Shown here piece by piece: positions 11,325 to 25,500 of a DNA stretch of 64,000 nt. Position 1 is the first letter of the stretch, and each line of letters opens with the position of its first letter. This DNA is from Euptelea pleiosperma (taxonomy: Eukaryota > Streptophyta > Magnoliopsida > Ranunculales > Eupteleaceae), in NCBI GenBank assembly GCA_035048495.1, contig CM068549.1:11456000-11519999 (forward strand). Direction: 5' to 3'. The translations under genes were made by a program, and so were the position numbers. The notes beneath the pieces are model-generated. The model saw nothing but the letters and a program-made list of their open reading frames with translations, did not search any database and was not told where the DNA came from.

Positions 11325-14300
11325 CTGTATATGATCAGCTCCAAGTAGTCTTTGGTTACACTTGAGAGCCTCATGCAGGTATCTAAGTGCAACATGGATG
11401 TTCCCCAAGCCTTCTTCCATCATGGCAACGTTAATATATGTGGCAGCGGTATTTGGATGAGAGGGCCCACAAGTTAAATGTAAAAGATACAATGCCCGAT
11501 TTACATACCTGGAACCAGGGAAAAGCAAATGTGAGCTAATATCCTTGATTATTAGGTTACTACCTTGATGCAGTTACATTCCAAAATTCCATTTTGCTCA
11601 ATCTTTAATAGCCAGCAAACCATTTTTTGCCTTTTTGGCATTCATCTCAACCTTTCAACATACTTAAGCTGGTGGCCTGATGCTCTCAGGCTGCATGACT
11701 CCCTTAACAAAAGGAGAATTACAGATTCCAAGCTATGTATATGTAACAAGCACAATCCATTTTCTAAAAATTTGGTCATATCGGACACTTGTGTCTTACA
11801 AATGCTGGCACTCTTATTTAAACAAATCTTAAGTTATCAAAAATCTTGTTTCCAGCTAATAATATAATGTTCCCTTTCATGTATAATTTGTTACATGTTG
11901 ATGAGGTGTCTCAAATTTTATCATTATTATACTCTTGGGCCCATGTAAGGTTCTAACCCAGCCATGGTTTAAAAAGGCTTTTTGATGCTACGCCATGAGG
12001 CTCCAAGAAACAGCCTTGAGGCTATAAGCTCAGTGGTCATTTCTGAGGCTTAAGCCTTTCTCCACTGAGGCTAGAGCCTCAAGGCACACATGAGGCTATA
12101 GCCTCACTTTTACCCGTTAAAACTTGAAACCGTTGTTGAACAACCACTTTTACTCTAAAAGCTTAAGCTGTTAGAGGGAGGCGTAACTATGTATATCAAA
12201 GGGTCCACAGGTCTAACAAAGGTAGAGTGTTGGCCACACAGCCAAACAACACTCTCCAACAACAGCTCCCTTTCAACACTTTGCCGGGGACTTGAACCTA
12301 CAATCTATTGTGATTTCCTACTCTGATACCATGTTAACAGCCACTGTACTCTAAAAGCTTAAGTTGTTATAGGGAGGCGTAACTATGTATATCAAAGGGT
12401 CCACAAGTCTAACAAAGGCAGAGTGCTGGCCACACAGCCAAACAACACCCCCCCTTTAGCACTTTTCCGGGGACTCGAACCTGCGACCTATTGGGATTTC
12501 CTGCTCTGATACCATGTTAAATAACCATTTACCCCAAAAGATCAACCTATTGGGGAAAGGCGAAACAACTATTTATACTGAGGTAGGCTCACCAGACCCC
12601 GTGATATCACTGGTCAAAGTTTCTGTATGTAGAAGAGCATGCTCCACAACAAGGTCCAACGGCTAGGGTGGGGAGGCTAAAGTGATGAGGGTACCGAAGG
12701 CATCGGTGAGGGTGGAAGGTTAGGAGGGGAAATAAAGGATTGGGGCAGGATGGGAGTCAAGGTGGATTTTTCACGGTTGGATCCTTGTGACATGGCAATA
12801 TCCCGAAAAGGAAATGGGGTTTCGTCAAATACGACGTTCTTGGAGAGAAAAACGCGATCGGAGGGAATGTCTAGGCAATGGTACCCACGATGATTCGAAC
12901 TATACCCTAGGAAGACACATTTCCGACTTCGAAGTAGTGGGTAACAAGCACAACCAAATACTCGTAAGAGTGAGTAAGCAAGGGGCGCATTAAAAAGCTT
13001 GGTAAAGGGATTGTTCGATCCGAGTGTGCGTGTGGGTAACCAATTGATAAGATAGATGGATGTATTAAAAGCATCAATCCAGTATTTATGGGGAACACAA
13101 GAGTGAGCTAATAGGGTGAGTCTAGTCTCAACTACATGCCTATGCTTACGCTCGGCTACCCCATTTTGTTGGGGAGTATGGGGACAAGAGATACGATGCA
13201 TGATCCCATTAGAGGTCATAACGTTTTGAAACGTTGGTATATCAACTATGTATACCAACTATTTTTCGCCTTTCCCCAATAGGTTGATCTTTTGGGGTAA
13301 ATGGTTATTTAACAACCATAACCCCATATTTTGCATTTTTTTTTAAATTCCACTATTTTTTTCTAAAATACCCTTTCCAATAATCTTTTATGATAAAAAA
13401 GACCTAAAATGCCTTAATTTTGTTCTCTAAAACATCTTATTTTATGAAAATCCTTAAATCTAAGCTTTCATCCCTAGTTTTACTCACTTGAGATAAATTC
13501 TCATAGAGCTCAAATCTCATCGGATTTTGATTCTATCATTTCCTACGGTTTTCTTGTGAGTAATCTCACCAAATTCGAGCAAGATATCAAAGCATTACAA
13601 ACTTGCTATACTATTCTCCTAGTTCTATCTTGTTAGTATTGATACTTTGTTAGTAGACTCAGCTTATTAACTATTTAGATTTGGTAACTTAGTTATTATG
13701 TATTTAAGATTTAATATCAACATCAAGCTTTCAGCCCAAGTCCCCAATAGTGTCACTTCTAAGGTAAAAGCCATAGCCTCAATAACCTTTATACTTATTA
13801 TTTAAGTTACCTTTTTTACATAGTATGTTGTTTCTAATTTTTCTAGAAGTGATTATACTTTTTCAGAATTTCATGCAATTTTTTTTTGAAAATGAGGCAA
13901 CACTGCCTTGAGAGGCTACGCCTTGCCTTTTGGAAGCAAACTGCCTCAATAGCTGAACTAGTCTTTTTAGACCTTGGACCCAGCTAGGGGAATGACCTTG
14001 GCCGTGGTATCGGTGTCCTTGGCTCTAATATTTCCAGTATTGTTCTTGTTTGGAATTTTTCTCAATTTCTTGTTTAGGGGGTTTTCCTTCTTGACTAGCT
14101 TTTTTGCACTTTTTTTCAATTCGCATATAGTGGAAGCTCTCGATCGTCAGCGGCTACGTAAATGCATTGTGTTCTGTTTATATATTGTATACTTATATGA
14201 ACTGAGAATTGTAGAAATATATCACACAATGTAGGCTGTTTGGGAAGCGTATGAAGCGGAAGATGACTAGACAGAATTTCTCAATATGAGAGAGCCATTC

Positions 14301-17300
14301 CAAGTAATATAAAACCAAAATTTGCAACAATCCCTTTTAGAAAAAGGTTGGTTAACTAACAAAAAAAAAGATGAAGCATCCGCTTCAAACAGCAAAACTC
14401 TCGTAGTAGTTTGGCGACCTAAGGGGCGGACACTTTTTGTTATCTGAAGGTAAAGACTCTGAAGCACTCGACCCAACGGGCGGGAACCGGTGAACCACGT
14501 GAGCTAGTTAGATGCGTGGGATAGAGAGCTCATAGTACCTACTAAGGAATAAACTGTACAGACGTGATTGATAAAAAAATGTAAAGACATGTCTCCATCT
14601 TGGATTTGCTCGGTTCAATATTTGACACTTTGTAACCGTATCTAACACAAACACACAATAGATTCTAACTTCCTTGCAGTTTAGGATGCATGGGCATTTT
14701 TCTTCTTATTCGTGTTAGCCATTTTGATGCAAGGATATTTTCATTGCTTTAAACAGTGAAAAGTTAAACAACCTAATCATCAAAGGTGTTGGCATCTAGG
14801 ATTATATCCAAGGTGCTAGCATCTAGGATGAAGGAGGTGTTGGGTTCAATCATTTCTCCGTTTCAAGGGGCTTTTGTGAGGGGAAGACGGATTCTGTATG
14901 GGGTTTTGATTGCCAATGAATGCATCGATTCTAGAGTTAAGAGAGGGAAGGCATTCTATATAAGGTTGACATGGAGAAAGTCTACTATCGTGTATGTTAG
15001 AAATTTTTGGATCACATGCTTAGCAGGATGGGGTCGAGATGGAGGGAGTGGATTAAGGTGTGTATTTTTCAACGTCTTTCTCGATTTTGGTGAATGGATC
15101 GCATGTAGGGTTCTTCACTAGTTCGAGGGGACTTAGACAAGGGGACCCCTATCTCCATTCTTATTCATGGTGGTGGCTGAAGCCTCGAGTAGAATGACCA
15201 ATAAGGCAATTGAAGGAGGTTTTGTCGAGGGCTTTTGTAGTGGCAACTCTATGCCCATGACTTCACATCCATAGTTTGTAGATGGCACAATTTTCTTTTT
15301 AGACGCTTCCTTCAGTCAGCTGAGAGACCTTAGGTATATTTTGAGGTGCTTCGAGGTGGTTTCGGGACTTAGGGTCAATTTCTCCAAGAGTGAGGTGATG
15401 GAATAGGTGAATCCCCATCACGAGGGGTTTAGTGGCTAACTTGAGGCATAAGGTGGGTCGATTGCCCACTACTTATCTTGGGCTTCCTTTGGGAGAAAAG
15501 TATAAGGGCAAATCCATTTGGGACCCCATGTTGGAGAGAATCGAAAGGAGGTTTAATTGGGTGGAAGAGGAGGTATTTGTCTAAGGGAGGCAATATTACT
15601 TTTATCAAAATCACACACTCTAGCCTTCCCATACACTTTCTCTGTTTCTATTCTGATTAGTGTTGCTCATAGAATGGAAAAACTTATGAGAGATTTTTTG
15701 TGGAATGGGAAAGAAGATACTCATAAGTTTCATCTTGTGGAACATGGGAAGATTTGTTCGCCTAAAGAGGCAGGAGGCTTGGGTTTTCATCTTCTTAGAG
15801 ATATGAATGTGGATCTCCTTAGGAAGTGGTTGTAGATATTTGGGGAGGAGATGCAGAGCTTATGGTGTACTGTGATCGATAGCACATTTGGCGAGAGACA
15901 ATCCGGGTGGGATAGCCAGGTTGCTCTATCTTCTTACGGTGTTAGCATGTGGAGGGGAATTGTTAACACTCGTGAGAAATTTGGTGGGGATCTTCTTTAT
16001 AAGGTGGATAGGGGAGATCGAGTTCGGTTTTGGGAGGATCCGGGGTGTGCGGATGATCCGCTTCAATTCTTGTTTCCAATTCTATATAGTCTTTTAGACC
16101 GTAAAAGGGCTTTGGTTCAGGACTGCGTTGATAGAATTGATGGCTTTGTATCTTGGAATTTTGGCTTTCTTAGAGACTTTAATGATTAGGAGTTGGATAG
16201 TCTAACTTCGCTTCTTCGGGTTGGTGTGCCACCAGACATGGATATGGATGGATAAGAGAATTTGGAGGTGGGTTCCCAAGGGTATTTTGTCGGTTAGATC
16301 CTTTTACAAGCATGTTTCTCCGAGAGGTTAGGAGCTCCCATCAGCATCTTTTGTGTGGAGGGCACATATCCCATCGAAAGTGAAGTTCTTTGTTTGGACT
16401 GCCAATCTGATTGTGGACCATCTGATCAGTAGGGGGATGATGATGCCGAATAGGTGTGTTTTATGTAAGGCTTCGGCCAAATCAGTTGATCACTTGTTGA
16501 TTCATTGTCGTTATACTTTTTAGGTGTGGCAGGCCTTCTTCTACCTGTTTGGTGGTGATTTCGTGGTCCCTGAGCATGTGGTGATTTGGTTCTTAGTAGC
16601 TCAATGGTTTTCTTCAAAGGGAAAGGGTGGCTCCTGTGGCGACCTCTCCCGTTCTCTATGATGCGGATTGTTTGGAAGGAGAGGAATTATTGCATTTTTT
16701 AGGGGAAAAAAGTTTTCTTCCCTGAGTTGGTTTTGAAGGTCAAAGCTTTGTTGTTTCTTTGGCCTTCCCTTTTCCCAGAGTTCAAAGGTTGTTTCTTTGA
16801 AACCTTTGTTTTTAGATGGGAAAATTTGTTAAGGAATTCTACTCCTATTGTTTAAGGGCTGGGGTCCAGCTTTTTTTTTAATGGTTCTTCCCCTTTTAAT
16901 GACATTTACTGATCCAAAAAAAAACAGAAGAGTAAGCATCAACAAGCAAATCCTAAGCATCATTCAGGAAAGAAAGCAGTCTAGGGGGGCTTTCTCATAT
17001 GAATTCTAATGATTAGACCATTTCAAAAACTTCCAGGTGAAGTACCATATCCCTCACCTAGACAGGGGCCTTAATCTATGAACCTAGAATTAAGTTCTGT
17101 TAGCTTTCGCCACTCAAGTTGTAATTAAGAATTTCCATATAAAATACCATTCTATGTTCCTGATACTATTTCTTTAGATGAATCAAAGTCTTAAAGGGAC
17201 AAGAACCCTTCTTTTCCCTTCTTGTTGTGATAAGTGATGGGAACCGTTAAACTTTCAAATTAGAAATTTGCACCAAACCCAATACACCTATATCATACAG

Positions 17301-20300
17301 TATGCCCCACTGTGTTTACCAATTGTGGGACATTCAGCAAATCAAAGTTGAATTTACCCAGATATTAGAAATTATTAGGTGAAAAGTTGCACACAGGAAA
17401 TCACTACAGATAGAGAAACTTACTTCAAGGCCAATTCTGTGTGTTGAAGCCGATAGTAGAAAACAGCAAGATCCCCATAGCTTTTCATTGTATCTGGGTG
17501 ATCAAGACCAAGTTCTCTTTCATTGATGTCCAAAGCCTTTTGCTGGTAGATTGTTGCCTGCTTAAAATACATAACATCAATATACTAAAAAAGACGAAGA
17601 TCATATCAATTGCAAAAGAGACAATCCCATGATAAAAGGCAGTCTTAATAGAGAGCTGCTCATCCTAAACAGATAAAATTAGGTAAACAATGCTTTGAAT
17701 ACTAAAAGATGTTAGAAATTCCTTGAATGCACTCAAGAAATTGTGAGAGCTAATTCTATAGCAATTCCTCCTATCATATGTAACATGATATTGACACATG
17801 CCAGTGTCAAACATGAAGACAAAGGCATCAAACATGGGGAAACCAGATTTATATATATAGTACAAAAAATTAAGATTTTATAGCTATTAACTTATTAAGA
17901 AATGAAAATAAATGTTTCAAAACTACAAAATATGATTAGCTATTAGCATTAGATGTGTACTTTTTCTAATTTTAAAACATTCCTGTTTCTTTCTTCTCTT
18001 TGTCAAATAAAACAATTTTCCTACTACTACAAAAGTTCTACCACATTTTCATAATGTTGTTTATCGGTTTTGTGCAATATATTTAAGTCAAATTTATGAG
18101 ATATATATATGGGTGTAAAAAGTGTGTTCGACTAGTAATAGTCACAGACAAATGTCTGGCCTAGCAATATTCAGATAGGGAATGTATTTGTTATAAAACT
18201 CCTCTTTCGTGGATGCTCTGAGATCAGAAGGATATTTTCCTCTCATAAGATGTACCCATATTATACAGAAGAATAAGTGTTAACCATGGCATGGAAGTTG
18301 ACACATGCAGGGACCTGCATGTTCAACACTTCATAATTTCTACTATATTAAATTGAGAAGTGTTTGAGTTTATTTCTACAAGTATGCAGTGTGTTTCAAC
18401 GGACCATAGTTGTGCGCGCGCACGTGTGTGTGTGTGTGTGTGTGTGTTTGTTTACTACTATATGTCACAACACATACCTGGTTAAAGTCACCAGTATGGT
18501 AGAGCACCACAGCCAAAAGACTATATGCTCCAGCTGTCATTCGATGGTAAGGACCACATACTGCAACAAGCTTTGAGAGTGCCTTCAAAATTCAAAATGA
18601 AATATTAGAGTTTTGAATACAGAGAGACCACCAACAGAATTTTCCATGAAACCACATATAATTCCAAGAAAATAGTAGTTTTCAATACCTTGGTACCATA
18701 GTTAACAGCATCCTCTAGTTTGCCTTTGTCTAACGAAGTCTTGGATGATTCCAACAGCGTACGCCCATCTGCAGACGAGCATGCTACATGCTGTATTACA
18801 GAATCATCAGTGTCAAAGATTTCCGAATCGATGTGGACACTCAGTTTCTAACATTAGCAAATCAAGTTACCTTATAAACAGGGACCATGCTAATAATATC
18901 TGACTTCCTAAAAGGAGATGGAGTGTCCATATCATAGTCCCTAGGAACAAGCTCAAGTCCAACCTGTTAAAAGATAAGTTTGATAAAAAATGGGGGAAAG
19001 TGAAATTGACCTTAAGGCCTCAAATTTGAAAAATGAGGGGAACAAGGTATTGTGCCTTGTGGCAAAGCCCACGAAGAATGGCAAACTTTCTGAAATCCTG
19101 GCAACTTTCGTGGTTCCATCGCCACCCAAACCTCTTCAAAAGGAAGGTTTCCACCCACTTCCATTTGAGATTATCATCATTAGTTACGTCTGCATCAGCA
19201 TTTTCAGCTGAAGGTGTTCCCAGCAAGATATTCAAGCATGAGGCTACAGACCCAGCCAAGTCAGCAATATCATGAACGGCTGCAACAACTGCTTGCAGTA
19301 TGTGCTTATAGGCTCGAACAACCATCTCGTGTATACAGAGTGACTGTACATGAGGGAGCTTGTCCGCAAGTTCAACCTAGTGGGATGGAAAAGAGAGAAA
19401 AAAAGAGAGGCAAATCTGATATTAGAAACCTTACCCATTGAGCTCTTTTTACTATCAAAGAATATTTAGCATGAAAATGCACTGCATGTTCTGAAAAGAT
19501 ATAGTCCAGGAGTAAAAGGTACACTAGTATGAATAAACCTGCTGTTTAGGTGATTAGATGGTTGAGCAGCAACAGCAGTTTTAGCGAATCTAGCAGTGTA
19601 AAATCGTAAGAAAAACTAAAGCTCAAAAAAGTTAAAATCTTAACTTTCAAGAAACCCATAGCTCCCGATAGAAATATCTGTTGGCCGAAAAAGTGAGCTT
19701 ACTGAAAGCTCTCATGGAGAGCCTTCAACTGACACCCATTGTTTACTGTTTTGAAGATTCATCAGCGAATATTTTCAAATTAACAAGAAAAAGTTCAACT
19801 AGAAACTCATTGCATTTTGAATGAGCTTAACACCCAATATATATATCAACTAGAAACCTGCACAAACACCCAATATATGTATCAGGTGTATGTGCAGAGG
19901 TTTATTTGTTGCATTTGCAGCAAGTAACTCCCAACTCATAAAAAGTTCAATCCAGGGTGTTTGAACCATAAAACATAAGCAAAACACTTTCAGTTCGCTT
20001 ACATGAGAAAACACCATGGATACAGTGGAATGAGGGATATTTCAGGTGTTGCAAGTTGCAACCCACAATACCACTATAATAAGCAACCACAAATTATTTG
20101 ATAATGCTCCTTTGTAAATACTTTGCCGTTGAATCACAAGAAATAGTCGATAGTTGAGTAACCATTTAAAAGATTTTTGAGAAATCTTTCAAGTGAACTC
20201 AATTTCTGGTGAATGGACACTAAGAATTATAAGTTCCTGAACGTTTCAACAAAACCTAGTAACATTTTCAAGGTTTTGAGATTTTTCAAAATTTACCAGT

Positions 20301-22515
20301 CTTCTTGACCAACACATTAATTGAAGAAACACATGAAATAATTAGAGGAAGATATAGAAGCATTTACCACGCGTCCCAAGGAACACATTTGCAAGCCCCT
20401 GGTGTGCATAAAATCCGTTAATGTCCTCCCATCAACCGGTGAAAGTTCGAGGGAGCCAAAATCTGCTACCTAGTAAAAGTTGAAGTAGCACCCGAATCAA
20501 ATACACTAATTCCCAGAAAATCTCAGGGCCAAGGGATTCTTCAATATCAAAAGAAGATAATTTTACCAGTTTCGGAATTGCAGTATCAGCGTAGTATTTA
20601 TGTGCCATCTCAATTAGCTCATCAGGTGACTGTCAACATGCACGGAACAGACCAAATATAAGATTAGAATATCAGAATTCTACATACAATGAAGAAAGTA
20701 AAATTTCCTAAATAAGCTTGAAAAGATAGACTAAACTTTTTAACTCCTTAAGCCACCTCCTCAAGAAATGAGTTAGCTAAACCAGGTTTCAAGAGAAACA
20801 ACAATATTAAATCGAGTTGAGCATATGCCATTTTTAGAGGAATCAGCAGAGCAAACCTTGAGGTGAAGACCAGTTTCTGATTCTTTCAGACGCAGAAATG
20901 CTGCTTCAGAAAGCAGCTTCCTCAACATCATTTCCTTTTCCAAGTCTTCTTTTTCTAATTCCTTCTGATCAGCAGTATCTGATTTTTTGCTCATGTTAGA
21001 GCCATTACAGGTATTATTTTCTTTTCCCTGATCAACTTTGCTGCTCTTGTCGTCTGTCTTCTTCTTTATTTCCTTTAGCAGTCCCCCTTGCTTTCCAAGA
21101 CCCTTGACAGTTGGTTCAACTTTCACTTCTTCAGTTTTCTTAGACTCGGCCTTCCCTGAAGCTTGGTTTTGTAAATGTTGCACCCAACATGCTCCTAGCT
21201 CCCATCTGATAGACGTCCTGTGTTTAGTGGCTTCTCCTTGCAACTCCGCCAGACTGTCCCCTAGTACTTTCCTCACCAAAGACCTAGCAGACCATAAATC
21301 TTCAAAATCTGCATTCTGTGAGCGTTGAACTCCACTAGATGATTGAGGTGTGGATGACTTGTGTAATAGCATTCTCAAACTGAAAAGTAATTTAAAAGTA
21401 AACCATTATCAATAAATCAATGACCGATACATTAATTTGAGTTGGAAACAAGATGTGTATTCTCTAAAAAAGGCAGTATCTACAGTATTATGTTTATTTA
21501 TGTACAACTGACATGAATTTGACATAAACAACTGACTTTCATTTGACAAAGACATCCATGTATATATACCCTCCTGAATTCCATAAACACTCAATAATTA
21601 TCAGGCCCAAGGTGCCCCAGATACTTACCTATTGACATTCAAGGCATTGGCACCTCCCTCGGGCTGATCCTCGATGTCAATGTCTTGGGGAATAGGACTC
21701 CCTTCCGAGTTAACCTCTACCAGAACTTTCACAACAGCACTGTATCCGCAATGTCTAACTACCACTACACCTAAAGTAGCAGTATCCTGCAAGATCACTA
21801 CGCTACATCAAGGTTTAACATGAACTGCTTCAAGATTTCAAAATAAGAAGCATCCTAAGTACGCTTAACAATCAAATATGCAGAAAAGAGAAAATAAACC
21901 ATTTACTTACATGAACTGTGGCACTTTCATCTGCTGTTATCCCTTTAAATAAATTTCTCTGAGCAAGTTCCTCTGGTGACATTCCGAGAGCCTGACTTCC
22001 GTCATTTTTACCATCTAATTTTGTGCTTGCATCAGGCATGTCTCTTGTTACACTAATCCTTAAATCCCCTACTTGTTCCTCATGCAAGATTGAAGCAGGG
22101 TTACAATTTTGAGAGAATTTATTACTGTTAATGAGACGCTCGATTGCTGCAACGACTTTAAAAACTGAAACGTCGACAAATAGACTGTGAAGTAAAAAAG
22201 CTTTCCGATCTCGGATTTGTCTCTCCTCCGCTGTCTTACAAGGCATAGACGCCAGAATCAAGAATTCTCTTGCCCATTTCCTATGATCGTGCTTCCCGTC
22301 TCTTCCTTGACCACCTCCATTTCCTCCCCAGCTTTCATCCTCCACGGGAAGTGGGGGAAAGACAGATGGGTTATCGGCGACAATGGGAGGGACGACCCAC
22401 GTGTTCGAGCGGAAACCATAAGGAAGATTCCCAAACTGAAATCAAACATGCATAGCTATGGACTCTTCTTCGCAGAAAAAGATTTCAACTTATAATTCTA
22501 ATATGAAATTGTCTC

Positions 22516-22547
<32 letters not shown>

Positions 22548-25500
22548 TGACTTGTAAGCCTGCAAAGCAAAATTGACATAAAGACTACTTGAGGTCTTAA
22601 ATAAACACATCAAAGAATGCTTGAAAGAAAAAAAGAAAAGAAAACAAGAAAATTAGTATAAAACTCACCGCGTCAAAAGCCCGGCTTATCTGCTGCAGCA
22701 AACATACAAGGGAGTGACTGAGGAGAAGCTGTTTTCCAGCAGGGTAAAACCCTCTTCGGCAAGCAACAATCGTCACTGGCTTCCCATTGCACACTCGAAC
22801 CTGCACATACACCCGATACATATATTACCACATGTTCCCACCCCAATTTTTTTTTTTTTTTTTTAACAATTGGAATGGATTTACACCATCACGATGTTAA
22901 ATATCATTATCATAGTGAGTTTCCGTGACACCAAAAAAGCTGCATATGTCCTACTATAAATTAGAATAAATCATGGTTTAAAAGGATGGTATAATGCCAT
23001 TGTAACTTATACTGGTAACGCCCCTATACTGTTACTGGTATTTACCATTTTTTACCATTAAAATACCAGTGTCTAGTAAAATAATGGTAACGATTGCCTA
23101 CCATTAAACGGTCTCTTTAAAACGTTGAATAAATTACGCTAAGAGGAGCATCTCATGTATGAGTACTCGATACAAAACGTCCTTCCTCAAGCACAATATC
23201 CTGACCCATGTCGACCCACCAATGAATGGGTCTCACCAAGGAGATTTCCTTAGGCCAGAATCAGCATGACAAATGATTTTTAACCATCTTATTTGTACAT
23301 TATTTTTATTGGAGCTTTTACTAGAATATAATGATCAAGATCACACTGATTTTGGCCCTTTAGATCTCTTAGCTAGTGATAGGGACCCATTAGATCTTGG
23401 GTCCAGATCCTCTGCATGTCAGCCAAGTGTCCACATATTCATATTGTGCTTAGGGACGATCATACTCTAGATTTCCCCAACTATATTACTGGAAAATTCA
23501 CTCTGTGTATTGTATAAATTATGAACTCGGAAAAACGATATCCGATAAATATGTATCGGTGTTTAATACCATGCTGACCATAAAACCCCAAGAAGGAAAA
23601 ATGTAAAACACTCACATCGATTTGAAAGAAATCGTCGTCGGTTTTGTCCTCGAGGAACGGACGTGATGACCTCCGAATGTCTGCAAAAGAACCCACAGTA
23701 CAATCAAACAAACAGACCCCAAATTCAATTTCTGTAAATCAGGAAGAGTGAAAGGAGAGAAAACCTACACTGAACCGGGGTCGCAAGATGCGAAAACGAG
23801 AAGAAATCGTAGAATTGGCCGAGCTTTGGCGGAGGACACATGGAAGCCATGTCCCCCTTCTCTGTTTCCTCCGTCGCTGCGTCGACAGCGACTGAAGCCT
23901 CCGTTTTCCCCTCTTTGCTGCTCACTTTAACACCATCATGTCCTCCTTTATGGTTCCCATTAATGGTGGAACTCGATTTCTTGCTCCCCATTTTGGATTT
24001 CGAATTGGGTTCAACTCCGTTCTCTGCGAGCGAGTCGACAGAGGCTTCCCCATCGTTCGAACCGGGTTCTTTGGAGTTAGCTCGTCCGCCATGTTTGGGG
24101 GATGAAGAAGTGAAGGAAGTGGTGCAGGCAACGATGTCTAGAAGTCGTCGTACGTGATCGACCGCGAGCCCCTCAGTGTAGTCCTCTGCGAAAGCGGGAA
24201 AGCTTCTGGTTTTAAGTTTGCAGAGCTGATTTGATACTCCCGGTTATTATTTAATATAATGGTTCTAGGGTTCCAAGCCGTCGATTACAGCTTCTGATCC
24301 CGCATTTATTATATTAGATTAGGGACGGATGCACTAAATCATTTGGAGAAAATTGCTGAGTGTGTCGTTTAGATGTTACCTTCAACGATGGACAGGAGAG
24401 AGGGTTTGAGAGAGACGATTTCAACGGAGTCTTTCAGTCGAGCTCCTCGCACCTGTTTGATGGAGAGAGGTCGTTAGTCGTTAGTCGTTAGCCGTTAGCC
24501 GTTAGTCGTTATTCCTTATACTTTAGTCCACTTGCTATCGTGCGCTGGAGCATATTGGACCTTTTTTTTGTTGGGATCTTAAAGAGCTGTTTTGGTGCAA
24601 CGATAATTGATGGAAATTTTGTAACACGCAATACGTGACCCAAGGGCGTCAGGCAATGCTGTATGTACCACGTGTCACACACATAGATAGGATGTTTTGC
24701 CCACTCTTTGGTGGACCTATGGACCAAAATTCAGCCTGGTGATTTCTAGCCGTTGGATTTGAGTATCCCAAAAAATGCTAGAATAAAAATAAGGCTAAAA
24801 ATCAATCCATGAAAAGAATAAAACCCAACAGCTAGAGATCATCAATCAGGTTGATTTTTGTTCTGTAAGTCCATCAAAGAGTCTGCAAAACATCTGCACG
24901 GTCTGTGGTCTCCAAGAGTGTGACACATGGCACATACAGCCAGTAGCGTAGCCAAGATATTTTGGGTGGGCAAAGTGAAGCGACAGTCAATTGACAAAGT
25001 CAATAACAGCTGATGACGGACCATAGTATGTGCCACGTGGCACGCTCTTAGAGACACTGACCGTATGGATGTTTGGACCATCCCTAGGTGGACTCACCAT
25101 CTAACCGTTGAATTTGACTTTTTTTCATAGAAATATTTTTAACTGTTGGATTCAAACATAATTTGGGGTACTTGGATCCAATGGTTGAAAAACACTAGCG
25201 AGGCTCAATTTTGATATATAGGTCCACCTAGGAATGGGCCAAACATTGAAATTGAGGGTGGGCAACCTAAGAGTGTCGTACTGGCTGAAACTGTAGACAC
25301 TCTTTCAGCCCCACTGAGCCATAATGTTTCACCATCCTTAATGGACCCATAACGTAAAAATAGACTAATTGGTCATTTCTAGCCATTGGATTTGATCGTG
25401 TTTTATATCATGGGCTTGGAACCCATTATGGGCATGTTTATGAAGCCCATGATGACAATAATGCTCAAATAAACGGCAGGAAATCACCAATCAGTCTGAT

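Noticed and set aside
19043..19044. GT donor for intron 14
   Set aside because: Would be in frame but adds four residues to a junction otherwise strictly conserved in the family; kept only as an alternative to the GC donor.
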